Positions 30,468 through 39,417 of a DNA stretch of 64,000 nucleotides are shown here, piece by piece (the stretch's first letter is position 1; each line of letters begins with the position of its first letter). Both the position numbers and the translations under genes were made by a program. The notes under the pieces are model-generated. The model was given only the letters and a program-made list of their open reading frames with translations. It did not search any database and was not told the DNA's origin. The stretch comes from Hyphomicrobiales bacterium. GTDB taxonomy: Bacteria > Pseudomonadota > Alphaproteobacteria > Rhizobiales > Rhizobiaceae. The DNA lies in the NCBI GenBank assembly GCA_900472395.1, contig UCHV01000044.1, positions 1-64,000 of the forward strand. Direction: 5' to 3'.

Positions 30468-30633
30468 GAATTTCACTTTCATTGGCGCAATTTGGTCGGT
30501 CACCCACCAACGCGTCAGTTAGAAGATCGAGCATATGGCCCCCACTCAAGGGCGCAATGCAGATGGTGCATAAACTCAACAAATCGAAAGCATGTGTGCT
30601 GGATTGATGCCTGAGGTTTGCCATGCCGCCGAC

Positions 30634-30658
30634 AACACATGACCGCGGCTTCTGTTCC
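30634..30658 (-). promoter_or_regulatory. EcfG/RpoE2-type promoter upstream of SKAR copy 1
   Basis: Minus strand: GGAAC (30658-30654), 18-base spacer, TT (30635-30634). The nearest in-frame ATG (30624) is nine bases away; the SKAR gene starts at 30467. The rest of 30468-30980 shows no recognised gene. Confidence 0.5.
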
Positions 30659-30980
30659 AGCTCCATCGGGCACGGCCTGCCGACTCGCTTCAGCTTTTCA
30701 AACCGACAAGGCGCTGGGCCTGTATGATAGACTTTTCATCGCCGGTTTCGCAGCTCAGGAAGAAAACATACAGCGTTGTTATCGCCTGCGTTTGGTGTAT
30801 GCCCCTGCCCGCTGCCAGATTGTGCACTATTGTTGACTTCACGACTTTGCGAACACTCGGGCAATTTGCGACACCCTGTCGGTAGTGCCTCTGGCCAACT
30901 CACCCCTGCGAGCAAAATATGAGGCATATTCGTAACAAATCCAATCACCGTGCGTTGTCGACGGCACGGGAGAAATAAAT

Positions 30981-31865
30981 ATGCCAGACGCTACCAGAGC
31001 CAACACAATGGCCCAATCTTTGCGAGCGGCCGGATCACGGCCAAAACCAGCCGGACTTCGCGACATACTATTTCAGGATGAGCGCGCGCTCTGGAGCATC
31101 GAGCGAGGCTCATCACCCGTTATAGCCACGGCGATTCACGAAGGGCATTCGGTACGAACAAATCTGGCCGACCAATATGCGCTGACGTCTGGCGAGAGAT
31201 TGCGCGAAGAAGATCCATTTACTGCCTATACGATCCGCGACGTCCAAAATCGTGTCACGTTTCACCGGTCGCGGTTTGAAGTCGATCTCAACCGAAATCG
31301 CGACGGCGCGATCTACCTGTCGCCCGAACAGGCATGGGGATTGAAGGTCTGGTCAGGCGTGCTCGCACCCGAATCTATCGAAGCTTCCTTGCAGATACAT
31401 GACGCATATTATGAGACACTGAAAACGACCCTTCGAGGCATTGAGCGACAGTTCGGTCGGTTCGTCCTGCTGGATGTTCACAGCTACAATCATCGTCGTG
31501 ATGGACCTGACGCCGCGCCGACAGAACCAGCGTCTGCCCCCGACATCAACATCGGCACGTTCTCCATGGATCGGCAGCGTTGGGCGCCGGTCGTCGACGC
31601 ATTGATCGCGCATCTCGGTTCATTCGAAATCAATGGCCGACCGCTTGATGTCAGGGAAAACGTCGCGTTCCAGGGTAAGGGCGAGCAGACCCGGTTCGTC
31701 CACGAGCACTTCCCGAATTCCGGTTGCGCGATTGCAATCGAGTTCAAGAAAATCTTCATGGACGAATGGACAGGCGAACCGGACGCCGAGATACTGGACC
31801 AGCTTCGCAACATGATCTCCTCCGCAGTGCCTGTGCTCGAAAGAGTTCTGGAAGGTCGGGCATGA
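30981..31865 (+). CDS. N-formylglutamate amidohydrolase family protein
   Basis: 294 residues. It shows the FGase pattern: ATAIHEGHSVR (metal His/Glu region), RDGAIYLSPEQAWGL, FVLLDVHSYNHRR and CAIAIEFKKIFMDEWTG. Family enzymes hydrolyse N-formyl or N-acyl amino acids with zinc. GGGAGA precedes the ATG. The last base pairs overlap the QEGLA gene (ATGA), and an ATP-grasp ligase follows, so it belongs to the conserved trio rather than to histidine degradation; no hut genes are nearby. Its true substrate is probably a product of that trio and is unknown. Confidence 0.85.
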   Translation: MPDATRANTMAQSLRAAGSRPKPAGLRDILFQDERALWSIERGSSPVIATAIHEGHSVRTNLADQYALTSGERLREEDPFTAYTIRDVQNRVTFHRSRFEVDLNRNRDGAIYLSPEQAWGLKVWSGVLAPESIEASLQIHDAYYETLKTTLRGIERQFGRFVLLDVHSYNHRRDGPDAAPTEPASAPDINIGTFSMDRQRWAPVVDALIAHLGSFEINGRPLDVRENVAFQGKGEQTRFVHEHFPNSGCAIAIEFKKIFMDEWTGEPDAEILDQLRNMISSAVPVLERVLEGRA

Positions 31866-33736
31866 GCAGCGCACCCCCCGAACAGACGCATGCCGACGGT
31901 GAGTGGTTGGACGAAATCATCGCCTGTCTCGACGAGGGTAAAGCGGTCCGGCGAGACTTGCCGGGCGGCGGACGACTTCATATTGACAGACCGTTGCCGT
32001 TTCTGTGCGTTCACATTGCGGTAGACGATGCGGAGCCGGTGGCGCGTGATATCGTGCAGGCAAACGCAGCCTACCTGATTGCATCCCATGCTCCGATTGC
32101 GATCAAGATCATTGATGCCGTTGCCGAGGCCATGAAGGGCCGCTTCGGCTCCTTTGCTGTTTTCGATCTTGGAGAGCTCACGCAGGATCGTTTTCTGACC
32201 GAGGACGCGCCTTTTCTGCCGCCGTTTGAAATCGCCATATGGTCGAGCGATGACATGGCGCAGGCAGCGGAATGCTTCTCTTCCGCGATCAGCGATAGCG
32301 AGGCCCGGTTTCGCACGCCCAAGGTGGAACGCGTAACAACACCGCCATATCGTGAAGACATAGCGCTGGCGCGCGATTTGCGCCTTTCGGCGCTCGCGGT
32401 CAGGTTCGCCCCTGTTTATCGTCAGGCAGGCACGGATAACGCTTATCCGGAACTGCGCGAACAGCTTGTTGCCATGATCTTCGATGCCGGCCTGAAGGCT
32501 ATGGCGTCCTTCATCGAATCTGAGAATATCCTCACGCTCAAGACCCATCGGGCTCTCGGACGCAGAGCCTTCGTCGACGCAGTTACGCGTGTTGACCGGA
32601 GCATCGATGAGGTTGCCTCGTCCTTCGATTTCCTGCTTGCGGTGACGCCTATCAACGCTGAGGCCGCTTTCGATGCCTTCCGGGAAAATGGCGACTATCC
32701 CGCCTTTCTCTATCGGCCCCTCACCGTCCAGATCGAATCCGCGAAACGCAAGCTGTATTCGATCTCTTTTGATCATCTGGAAGACCCGGTACTTTACCAA
32801 CTGTATCGCGAAAAGCAGCATGAACTCGACTTGCAGCTTTCTCTTCTATCGTTCCGCCAGAAACCACAGTTCGTCGAATTCGGTCGCGCCCTCTACGGGC
32901 CGGTGGAGCCGGCGCTCCTCGACGAAGCCAGGATGATTTTGGCGCATCTTGCGAACGTTGACGCCAATGATGATGGAGAATTGGATAACGCCATCGCCGA
33001 CGCTGGTTTTGTCCAGGCTCGCGCGCTTGACATGATCACGGCCTACCGTACGCAGCTCGACGAATTCGAGGTGTCCGTCGAGCTTCGCGATGACCTACCC
33101 TCGGGATTGATGGTTTCAGGACACCGCCTTCTGATTTCAAGCGCGACCCTGATGGACAAGCAGAGGGTGGACCCTTTGCTTTCCCATGAGATCGGCGTTC
33201 ACCTGCTCACTTATTTCAACGGCTCTGCGCAGGGCCTGCGGCTCTTCCGCACCGGGCTCGCGGGGTACGAGGGCATGCAGGAGGGCCTGGCGGTGTTTGC
33301 GGAGTATCTTTCAGGCGGGATGACTCCTGCCCGGTTGAGATTGATCGCCGCGCGGGTGGTCGGATGCGCTTCCATGCTTGATGGTGCTACATTCTCGCAA
33401 ACCTATTCGACCCTGGTGAACGAGTATAATTTTTCATCGCCCGCCGCCTTCAACCTGGTGCTGCGGCTCTATCGAGGCGGTGGTCTCGCGAAGGATGCCA
33501 TTTACCTTCGCGGACTGCTGGCCTTGCTCGCCCATTTGAAAGTCGGCGGCGCGCTTGAACCGTTCTGGATGGGCAAGATCGCCGCTTCGCACTTCACCGT
33601 GATGCAGGAACTGGCCGAGCGGGGGTTGTTGCGACGGCCGGCGGTTCGACCACTTTTTCTCGAAACAGAAGAGGGACGCGCCCGACTGGCTGTAGCCAGA
33701 CGCGGCATGCGTCCAATCGACATGATACAACCATAG
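31862..33736 (+). CDS. QEGLA-motif protein (TIGR02421/DUF1704 family, putative metallopeptidase)
   Basis: 624 residues from the ATG at 31862, which overlaps the upstream stop. The C-terminal half has the zinc-peptidase-like pair HEIGVHLLTYFNG and YEGMQEGLAVFAEYLSGG; the family takes its name from the second motif. The family was named from a reported effect on flavohaemoglobin expression, and its eukaryotic relatives (MATCAP) cleave the C-terminal tyrosine of tubulin, which supports carboxypeptidase-type activity. The N-terminal half (1-250) has no clear fold; YREDIALARDLRLSALAVRF is typical. Operon partners point to maturation or degradation of a small peptide or amino-acid conjugate. Confidence 0.9.
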   Translation: MSSAPPEQTHADGEWLDEIIACLDEGKAVRRDLPGGGRLHIDRPLPFLCVHIAVDDAEPVARDIVQANAAYLIASHAPIAIKIIDAVAEAMKGRFGSFAVFDLGELTQDRFLTEDAPFLPPFEIAIWSSDDMAQAAECFSSAISDSEARFRTPKVERVTTPPYREDIALARDLRLSALAVRFAPVYRQAGTDNAYPELREQLVAMIFDAGLKAMASFIESENILTLKTHRALGRRAFVDAVTRVDRSIDEVASSFDFLLAVTPINAEAAFDAFRENGDYPAFLYRPLTVQIESAKRKLYSISFDHLEDPVLYQLYREKQHELDLQLSLLSFRQKPQFVEFGRALYGPVEPALLDEARMILAHLANVDANDDGELDNAIADAGFVQARALDMITAYRTQLDEFEVSVELRDDLPSGLMVSGHRLLISSATLMDKQRVDPLLSHEIGVHLLTYFNGSAQGLRLFRTGLAGYEGMQEGLAVFAEYLSGGMTPARLRLIAARVVGCASMLDGATFSQTYSTLVNEYNFSSPAAFNLVLRLYRGGGLAKDAIYLRGLLALLAHLKVGGALEPFWMGKIAASHFTVMQELAERGLLRRPAVRPLFLETEEGRARLAVARRGMRPIDMIQP

Positions 33737-33744
33737 GAGACACG

Positions 33745-34791
33745 ATGCGGATCGCTTTTTTCGTCAATACAATCGCCGACGAGGCAGGATTTTTCACCAC
33801 GACATCGCTTGCGCTGGCCGCCCTTGGACGTGGGCACGACGTTTGTTACCTCACGCCCGGCGATTTTGTTTTGCGCCCGGATGACAGCCTGTTGGTTCGC
33901 GCCACTTCGGTAAAAGGAGCAAAGACGAAAAAGGCGGACGCTTTCGTTGCCGCCCTTCAGAGCGATCAGGCAAAAGTCGAAACGATCCCGGTAGAAGATA
34001 TCGACATCTTGTTCCTGCGCAACGATCCATCGCAGGATGCCGACGAGCGCCCTTGGGCGGCCCACGCAGGCATCCTCTTCGGTCGCCTCGCCGCTGATCG
34101 CGGGGTCCTGACGGTCAATGATCCCGACGGTCTCGCGCGTGCTCAAAACAAGTTGTATTTTCAGGAGTTCCCGGAAAAGGTCCGACCGAAAACACTGATC
34201 TCCAAAAGCATTGAGGAAATCCGGGCTTTCATTGATGAGCAGAAACAGGGAGTGATCCTGAAACCCTTGCAGGGTTCGGGCGGAAAGAACGTTTTCAAGA
34301 TCGCCTCGAGCAAGGAAGCCAACCTCAACCAGATTTTCGAAGCCGTCAGCGGCGAAGGCTATCTGATTGCACAGGGTTATCTTCCCGATGCCACGGCGGG
34401 CGACATCAGGCTGTTTCTGATGAATGGTCGTCCTCTTCAAAGGGATGGCGCCTATGCCGCGCTGCGGCGCGTTCCGGCCAAGGGCGAGGTTCGATCGAAC
34501 ATGCACGCGGCAGGCACGGCTGCTCCCGCTGAAATAACCCCGAAAATTCTCGAGGTCGCGGAAATGGTTCGTCCCAAGATCGTCGGCGACGGCATGTTCC
34601 TGGTCGGACTTGATATAGTCGGAGACAAGATCCTCGAGATCAATGTGTTCACGCCCGGTGGCCTGCCGGATATCGCCGAACTGCACGGCGTTGATCTTTC
34701 CGTGGATGTCGTCGTCGCTCTCGAGCAGAAAGTCGAGATGCGCAAGAATTACGCCGGAAAAATCAGTAACGCAGTGTTGGCAACACTGTAA
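33745..34791 (+). CDS. ATP-grasp ligase (glutathione synthase / RimK-like)
   Basis: 348 residues. The N-terminal pre-ATP-grasp domain starts MRIAFFVNTIADEAGFFTTT; the ATP-grasp fold includes LARAQNKLYF, GVILKPLQGSGGKNVFKI, GDIRLFLMNGRPL and the metal-binding ending FLVGLDIVGDKILEINVFTP. This class joins a carboxylate to an amine through an acyl-phosphate. The start lies eight bases after the QEGLA stop with GGAGA upstream. A housekeeping gshB is normally near other genes, so this is more likely a dedicated ligase that makes what the two partner hydrolases process. Confidence 0.88.
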   Translation: MRIAFFVNTIADEAGFFTTTSLALAALGRGHDVCYLTPGDFVLRPDDSLLVRATSVKGAKTKKADAFVAALQSDQAKVETIPVEDIDILFLRNDPSQDADERPWAAHAGILFGRLAADRGVLTVNDPDGLARAQNKLYFQEFPEKVRPKTLISKSIEEIRAFIDEQKQGVILKPLQGSGGKNVFKIASSKEANLNQIFEAVSGEGYLIAQGYLPDATAGDIRLFLMNGRPLQRDGAYAALRRVPAKGEVRSNMHAAGTAAPAEITPKILEVAEMVRPKIVGDGMFLVGLDIVGDKILEINVFTPGGLPDIAELHGVDLSVDVVVALEQKVEMRKNYAGKISNAVLATL

Positions 34792-34919
34792 GATGTCTGC
34801 TGCGGAAACCTGCCTACCGTGACTGTTTCATACGGCCGATGCCCCTCATAAATGCGCAATTCACACTGCGCCTTTATGAGGCAAGGGTGCCGGTCGGGGT
34901 GATGACCCGGCCGAGAATT

Positions 34920-35111
34920 TCATCCCTTCTCACCGTGTCGGTCCTTCGCCATCTCGGGTGGTGCGACAGGTGTGCTAAGTGCATTTGTCGCACCTTCGGT
35001 TTCTTCGTCAGCCGGAACCTTGTCAGCAGCGTTATTGTCGCCACGGGCCTTCTCTGCGGCCTCGGGGTCGACGGCGTATTCGGGTGCTGGTTCCATTTCA
35101 GGATTGGACAT
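34920..35111 (-). CDS. Small acidic disordered protein, 63 residues
   Basis: Pro/Glu/Ala-rich, no hydrophobic core (MEPAPEYAVDPEAAEKARGD; KVPADEETEGATNA). It resembles the small hydrophilic stress proteins seen elsewhere in this window (45456-45707) in composition only. An EcfG-type site lies about 35 bases upstream on its strand. Coding is supported mainly by promoter position and composition. Confidence 0.55.
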   Translation of the reverse strand: MSNPEMEPAPEYAVDPEAAEKARGDNNAADKVPADEETEGATNALSTPVAPPEMAKDRHGEKG

Positions 35112-35141
35112 CTGGTTCTCGCTTTTTGTTGAACTTGATAC

Positions 35142-35169
35142 GGAACGAAGTTGGCCGCGCGACTGTTCC
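35142..35169. promoter_or_regulatory. Palindromic, possibly bidirectional EcfG/RpoE2-type promoter
   Basis: GGAAC at 35142-35146 and GTTCC at 35165-35169 face each other. Read rightwards: GGAAC-N19-TT (35166-35167) before the oxidoreductase gene. Read leftwards: GGAAC-N19-TT (35145-35144) before the small acidic protein gene. Each -35 element contains the -10 of the other. The 19-base spacing is at the long end of the known range. Confidence 0.55.
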
Positions 35170-35202
35170 ACCGGCTTGCGTATGACCAAGGACAAGCCAA
35201 GA

Positions 35203-36624
35203 ATGCCATCACACCAAAATCCTGACATTGACATTGCATGCGACGTGGCCGTGATTGGAGCAGGCACAGCTGGACTGGCGGCTGAACGCAGCGCCCGCCG
35301 CGCAGGCGCGCGCACCCTGCTGATTGATGACCGGTTTGCAGGAACGACATGCGCGTCGGTTGGATGCATGCCTTCGAAGCTTCTGATCGCTGCGGCGAAG
35401 ACTGCGCACAGCATCGGCATTTCGTCGCAATTTGGAGTACATGCGGGTAAGGTGACCATCGACGGCGAAGCGGTCATGGAGCGTGTTCGCAATCTGCGTG
35501 ACGCGTTCGTGGCATCGACCCTCGAAACGATTGACGAGCTGCCGGACACTGCGAAACTGAAAGGCTGGGCACGGTTTGTCAGCGCCGACACTCTGGAGGT
35601 CGACGGCAGGATCGTCCACGCCAGGTGCGTGATAATCGCCACCGGTTCCCGACCGAGCATTCCGAAGATGTTCGATGGGATGAAAAACATTTTGACAAAC
35701 GAAACGATTTTCGAAATCGAAAAACTCCCCTCCTCACTCGCGGTGGTCGGCGCGGGGCCGCTCGGACTAGAATTGGCGCAGGCATTCTCCCGCCTCGGCG
35801 TCGACGTCACGGTCTTTGACGAGGGAGACACGGTGTCGGCGTTGAAGGACGATGACGTGGCGAAGTCGCTGCATACGTTGCTTGAGCGGGAATTCTCCAT
35901 TCATCTCGGAGTAAAGATCAACGCCTCACAGTCGGATGAAACAACTGATATCTTCTGGTCCGGCGCATCTGAGGGGAGAAAGCGTTTCACGCATGTCCTC
36001 ATTGCCGCTGGTCGCCCACCGAACCTCGGTGGACTAAGCTTTGCCAATACGGGTCTCGAACTTGACGAGCACGGTACGCCGGTGTTTGACCGTCAGACCA
36101 TGCAATGCGGAACATCCTCCATCTTCATTGCAGGCGACTGCAACGCCGAGTTACCAGTCCTCCATGAGTCATCAGCGGAAGGCGCGATCGCCGGCAACAA
36201 CGCTGCACGTTTCCCGGATGTCCGGTCTTCAAAGCGGTCAACACCCTTAGCGATAACGTTTACCGATCCACCAAGCGCCTCGATCGGGATCCCTGCGGGC
36301 AAGGATACAATCGTTGGCATTTCCGACTTTTCCGATCAGGGCCGTGCAAAGGTGGAGGGACAGAATGCTGGCGTGTTCAAGGTCTACGCCAACAGTGACG
36401 GCCGCCTTACCGGGGCGACATTGGCGGCGCCCGCGGGCGAACATTTCGCGCATATGATCGCCTGGGCGATTGAGGATCAACTGACCGCGATGCAGCTTCT
36501 CGAGAAGCCATTCTACCACCCGACCTATGAGGAAGGTTTGCGCCCTGCTCTGAAGCAGATCTGCGATCAGACCCGGCTATCATTCGGACAGGACCGCGAT
36601 GCGGGTTCTTCCCCAGGCGTTTGA
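35203..36624 (+). CDS. Class I pyridine nucleotide-disulfide oxidoreductase (dihydrolipoamide dehydrogenase-like)
   Basis: About 473 residues. FAD site DVAVIGAGTAGLAAERSAR, redox-active disulfide in GTTCASVGCMPSKLLIAAAK, NAD(P)-binding LAVVGAGPLGLELAQAFSRL, second FAD motif IFIAGDCNAE, and the C-terminal dimer-face motif FYHPTYEEGLR with the catalytic His-Glu pair. It transfers electrons between NAD(P)H and a disulfide substrate; without a nearby dehydrogenase complex the substrate may be lipoamide, mycothiol-like or other thiols. I use ATG 35203 (AAGGA ten bases upstream); ATG 35182 is an alternative. The EcfG-type promoter ends 15 to 36 bases upstream. Confidence 0.88.
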   Translation: MPSHQNPDIDIACDVAVIGAGTAGLAAERSARRAGARTLLIDDRFAGTTCASVGCMPSKLLIAAAKTAHSIGISSQFGVHAGKVTIDGEAVMERVRNLRDAFVASTLETIDELPDTAKLKGWARFVSADTLEVDGRIVHARCVIIATGSRPSIPKMFDGMKNILTNETIFEIEKLPSSLAVVGAGPLGLELAQAFSRLGVDVTVFDEGDTVSALKDDDVAKSLHTLLEREFSIHLGVKINASQSDETTDIFWSGASEGRKRFTHVLIAAGRPPNLGGLSFANTGLELDEHGTPVFDRQTMQCGTSSIFIAGDCNAELPVLHESSAEGAIAGNNAARFPDVRSSKRSTPLAITFTDPPSASIGIPAGKDTIVGISDFSDQGRAKVEGQNAGVFKVYANSDGRLTGATLAAPAGEHFAHMIAWAIEDQLTAMQLLEKPFYHPTYEEGLRPALKQICDQTRLSFGQDRDAGSSPGV

Positions 36625-36739
36625 GCATCAAAACAACCTTCCATGGCGCTTGTAGCTCATGTCATTCGGGTTCGAGTATGGCCGGCTGTCGAATTCGACG
36701 CAGATGCTACAGGTCATCACTTGGCGAGTTTCTGTGTGG

Positions 36740-37430
36740 CGTTCCATTTGAGGATGGCCGAGACGGCAGGCATCTTGGCAGACGCCGGCGCAGCCGTGCG
36801 ATCAGCTCAGATGGGAAACTGCAGCAGTTGTCGCAGGCCTTGACGCCAGTTGCATGCGTGCACCTGCGATCAAGAGCGACCAGCGCGATCCGTCAACCGC
36901 CGAAAGCCTCACCACTAAGGGGGTAGGGCATTTCGGTGGCCTCGACATTCTGATGAATGATGCTGCGATCCCTCCGCAGGGTAAATCGATCGACGATCCG
37001 ACATTGACAATTCGGCGATGGACAGGCGGAAGGCCATCATTGCCGCGGGGCCCGTTGCGACAATTCGTGCTGCCGCTCGATCTTAACTAAAGACGGCCGG
37101 ATCGGTCGGTTCTGGGATCGCCTCCCGTGCTGTATTTCCGGGCATGCCGACTACGCGGGAACCAAAGCTTCCCTCTTCGGATACTCTAAGGGCACAACTC
37201 GCGACCTTGGGCCGTGCACTATCGCGGTCACCGTGCTCCAAGCGGGAACCATGGCAACAAATGCGGCGACGACGTCCGACGAATCCCTTCCACGAAGTAT
37301 AATCAGATGCCTGCGCTCCGAAGGATCGCTGATGTTCGGAAAGTCGCCGCTGGAATTCTTTTCTTGCACCGCCGAATCCGAGCTATGGAAAGGGCGCGGT
37401 CGTCGATATCAGCGGAGGTTATCTCCTAGC
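36740..37430 (+). pseudogene. Short-chain dehydrogenase/reductase pseudogene
   Basis: Fragments in order but in different frames: ILADAGAAV, then SSDGKLQQLSQAL, then IKSDQRDPSTAESL and FGGLDILMNDAAIPPQGKS (the NNAA motif as NDAA), then ADYAGTKASLFGYSKGTTRD (active-site Tyr-x-x-x-Lys, with YAGTK), TIAVTVLQAGTMATN, and lastly KVAAGILFL and AVVDISGGYLL. Several indels and stops separate them. The complete SDR order shows it was a whole gene that decayed here. Confidence 0.85.
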
Positions 37431-37543
37431 GACATCGTCCCAATGTAGCTGCGCTGACAGGTGAGGTTGGGCATCACGTGCCGAGCCCAGTTGATTGTGG
37501 CTGGAAACTGCGGGGAAGATCGATACCTCGACCTTCACCATGT

Positions 37544-37741
37544 TCAATGGCGTATTCTCGATTTGAAACGCACATTCATCAAAAACTCATGCTTTGTCGC
37601 GAACATTCCAAGTAGCCTGGTGAGGCGCAATTGTTCGTCGCTCGTAATCTTGTACTGCAGCGCGAACTCGGTGACAGTCATCACCCGTTGAGCACTTCGT
37701 ATCTCCAGATCAGCTGTATCAATATGCTTCGACAACTTCAT
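37544..37741 (-). CDS. Small hypothetical protein, 65 residues
   Basis: MKLSKHIDTADLEIRSAQRV, then TVTEFALQYKITSDEQLRL and LLGMFATKHEFLMN. A helical, compact small protein similar in style to conserved rhizobial hypotheticals. GCGGAG sits close to the ATG; an earlier start at 37777 is possible. No promoter signature was found. Confidence 0.5.
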   Translation of the reverse strand: MKLSKHIDTADLEIRSAQRVMTVTEFALQYKITSDEQLRLTRLLGMFATKHEFLMNVRFKSRIRH

Positions 37742-37940
37742 ACTCCGCGTAACGCGGGGTAAACGCGCGTCGACCATAAAAGTTTCTGTACACTATCGTA
37801 CCTAAGCCAACCATTTTCTGAACCCCGGAGGCTGATTCCGTTTGGATCAGCTCGTGACCGAGCCCAATCACACATGCCATCGAAAACCGCGTTTCTGGTT
37901 CACCTAGTCACCTCACCGAACAGGCGAAAAGCACTTGAGG

Positions 37941-37965
37941 GGAACCGAACCGTCGCCATAGCTTT
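37941..37965 (+). promoter_or_regulatory. EcfG/RpoE2-type promoter upstream of the cold-shock gene
   Basis: GGAAC at 37941-37945, 18-base spacer, TT at 37964-37965. The cold-shock ATG is 122 bases further, giving the long 5' leader common in this family. Confidence 0.5.
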
Positions 37966-38086
37966 AGGACACGATGAAGCGAGCTTGTCACCCGGAAGCT
38001 TCCACACTGCCACAGAACAGCGATGCCTTGCTGGGCGCATGTCAGATCGCTAATGACACTTGGTACTTCCAATTGAAGAGGATAAA

Positions 38087-38290
38087 ATGGCAACTGGTAC
38101 AGTAAAATTCTTCGCTCAGGACAAGGGTTTCGGCTTCATCACTCCGGATGACGGTGGACAGGATGTGTTTGTCCACATCTCGGCTGTAAGCTCGGGCGCT
38201 TTCCTGACTGATGGACAGAAGGTCAGTTACGACCTCGGCCAAGACCGGAAGACAGGTAAGGCGAAGGCTGAAAACGTCAGAACCCTCTGA
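38087..38290 (+). CDS. Cold-shock domain protein (CspA family)
   Basis: 67 residues. OB-fold nucleic-acid chaperone with RNP1 KGFGFI and RNP2 VFVHIS (GTVKFFAQDKGFGFITPDDG; GQDVFVHISAV). It binds single-stranded RNA and DNA in the cytoplasm and prevents secondary structure under stress. GAAGAGGA precedes the ATG. A perfect 11-base-pair hairpin follows the stop. Confidence 0.96.
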   Translation: MATGTVKFFAQDKGFGFITPDDGGQDVFVHISAVSSGAFLTDGQKVSYDLGQDRKTGKAKAENVRTL

Positions 38291-38298
38291 GTCCAAAT

Positions 38299-38330
38299 CC
38301 CGATCTCGCGAACGACATAGCGAGATCGGG
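38299..38330 (+). terminator. Terminator hairpin after the cold-shock gene
   Basis: Perfect 11-base-pair stem (CCCGATCTCGC / GCGAGATCGGG) with a 10-base loop, eight bases after the stop. The following bases are only mildly T-rich. Confidence 0.65.
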
Positions 38331-38850
38331 GTTCGTTCGGTTGCCTTCACCTCGAAAGATCTCGCCCGTTTTTACATGTTTTCGCTCATAGCCCGATCAA
38401 ATAGATCCGACGTTGTAAGGCCTTAGCCAACAGTCGTGTGAACAGAACGCGACTATATTCAGCCAACGGTATGGGCGAGGTCATCTCTGCCGCGGCAAGC
38501 ATCTGAAAATTTTCCCAAAATGAGCTACGCCACTGCCGTTGCGCTGTCTGTGGGCTCGTCATTTGTCTAATGATGCCAACTCATCCTGACGGCAGCCGAG
38601 CCTGCTTTGACGACGCCCGTTCCACGATGGGTTCTTCCACGCGGACAGAACACTAAACGAAATCACCATGTGGCGAAGGCGCCAATGCGCGGTTATCGGG
38701 ACCTAACCTCAACATCAGCATGCGAATACTGCCAGAGGTGGCAGCTGAAGGAACACCCAAGCTACGAGCATAGACGGCGACTACGTTAGCAGTCGCGCCA
38801 TACAAAGCGTTGGCAGTGGTTTGGATGTCAGCTCTCGTCCAACGCAGCTG
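38331..38850. other. 520-base stretch without a recognisable gene
   Basis: Short open frames only, without motifs or ribosome sites. No EcfG-type site with correct spacing was found. Confidence 0.4.
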
Positions 38851-39075
38851 CTACGCTTTCTGCGTCAAGGCATAAGAATCGAGATAGCCGCATACGATGC
38901 ACCGAAAAGTAATAACGTCAAAAATCGTCTTATTTTTGAGGCTTACTCCGGTGAGCATGCTTTTTTGCGGCTCGCCTGCAACCCAGGTTTCTGACGACAA
39001 GACTGCGCCATCGCCCTTTTCAAGCAGGAAACCTTTCTCCATTTTTGAATCACATCTACTGCACTGATAGGACAT
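38851..39075 (-). CDS. Small zinc-ribbon protein, 74 residues
   Basis: Two CxxC pairs frame the protein: YQCSRCDSKMEKGFLL at the start and FRCIVCGYLDSYA near the end, as in small zinc-ribbon (DUF6487-like) proteins. The start at 39075 sits just before the first CxxC; an ATG at 39117 would add 14 residues. Function unknown. Confidence 0.75.
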   Translation of the reverse strand: MSYQCSRCDSKMEKGFLLEKGDGAVLSSETWVAGEPQKSMLTGVSLKNKTIFDVITFRCIVCGYLDSYALTQKA

Positions 39076-39417
39076 CGCCCTAGCCTTCTGATTGTGAGAT
39101 TCTTCGTTCAGCGGCATTTATTTTACTGCCATTCCTTCGATAAGGTATCGGACAGCGAAAAGCGACACGCCATCTTGGAAAGAGCCGATGCCGGCCTGCC
39201 GCCGACGACACGTCTATCGGATCCGATGCGCGGTATACAGCGTGGATAGGTCAATCGATCGAAGGCCAGATCGACCTTAACGTCCCGATGCCACTTGTTG
39301 CTGCAAAAGGATGATGCAATCGAGCGCTGGCGCGGATCCATGGGAGGTGCTGCATAGCTTTTGATGTCCGCCGCGCGTTAAACCTGAATGCCTGTTGAAG
39401 CGCATGCGGATTGCAGC
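39076..39417. other. 342-base gap without a recognisable gene
   Basis: Overlapping short frames on the minus strand show no motif. It should hold the promoter of the zinc-ribbon gene. Confidence 0.4.

Noticed and set aside
31490..32821. 443-codon minus-strand frame
   Set aside because: It lies opposite two genes with clear family motifs; its composition is that of a reverse-frame shadow.
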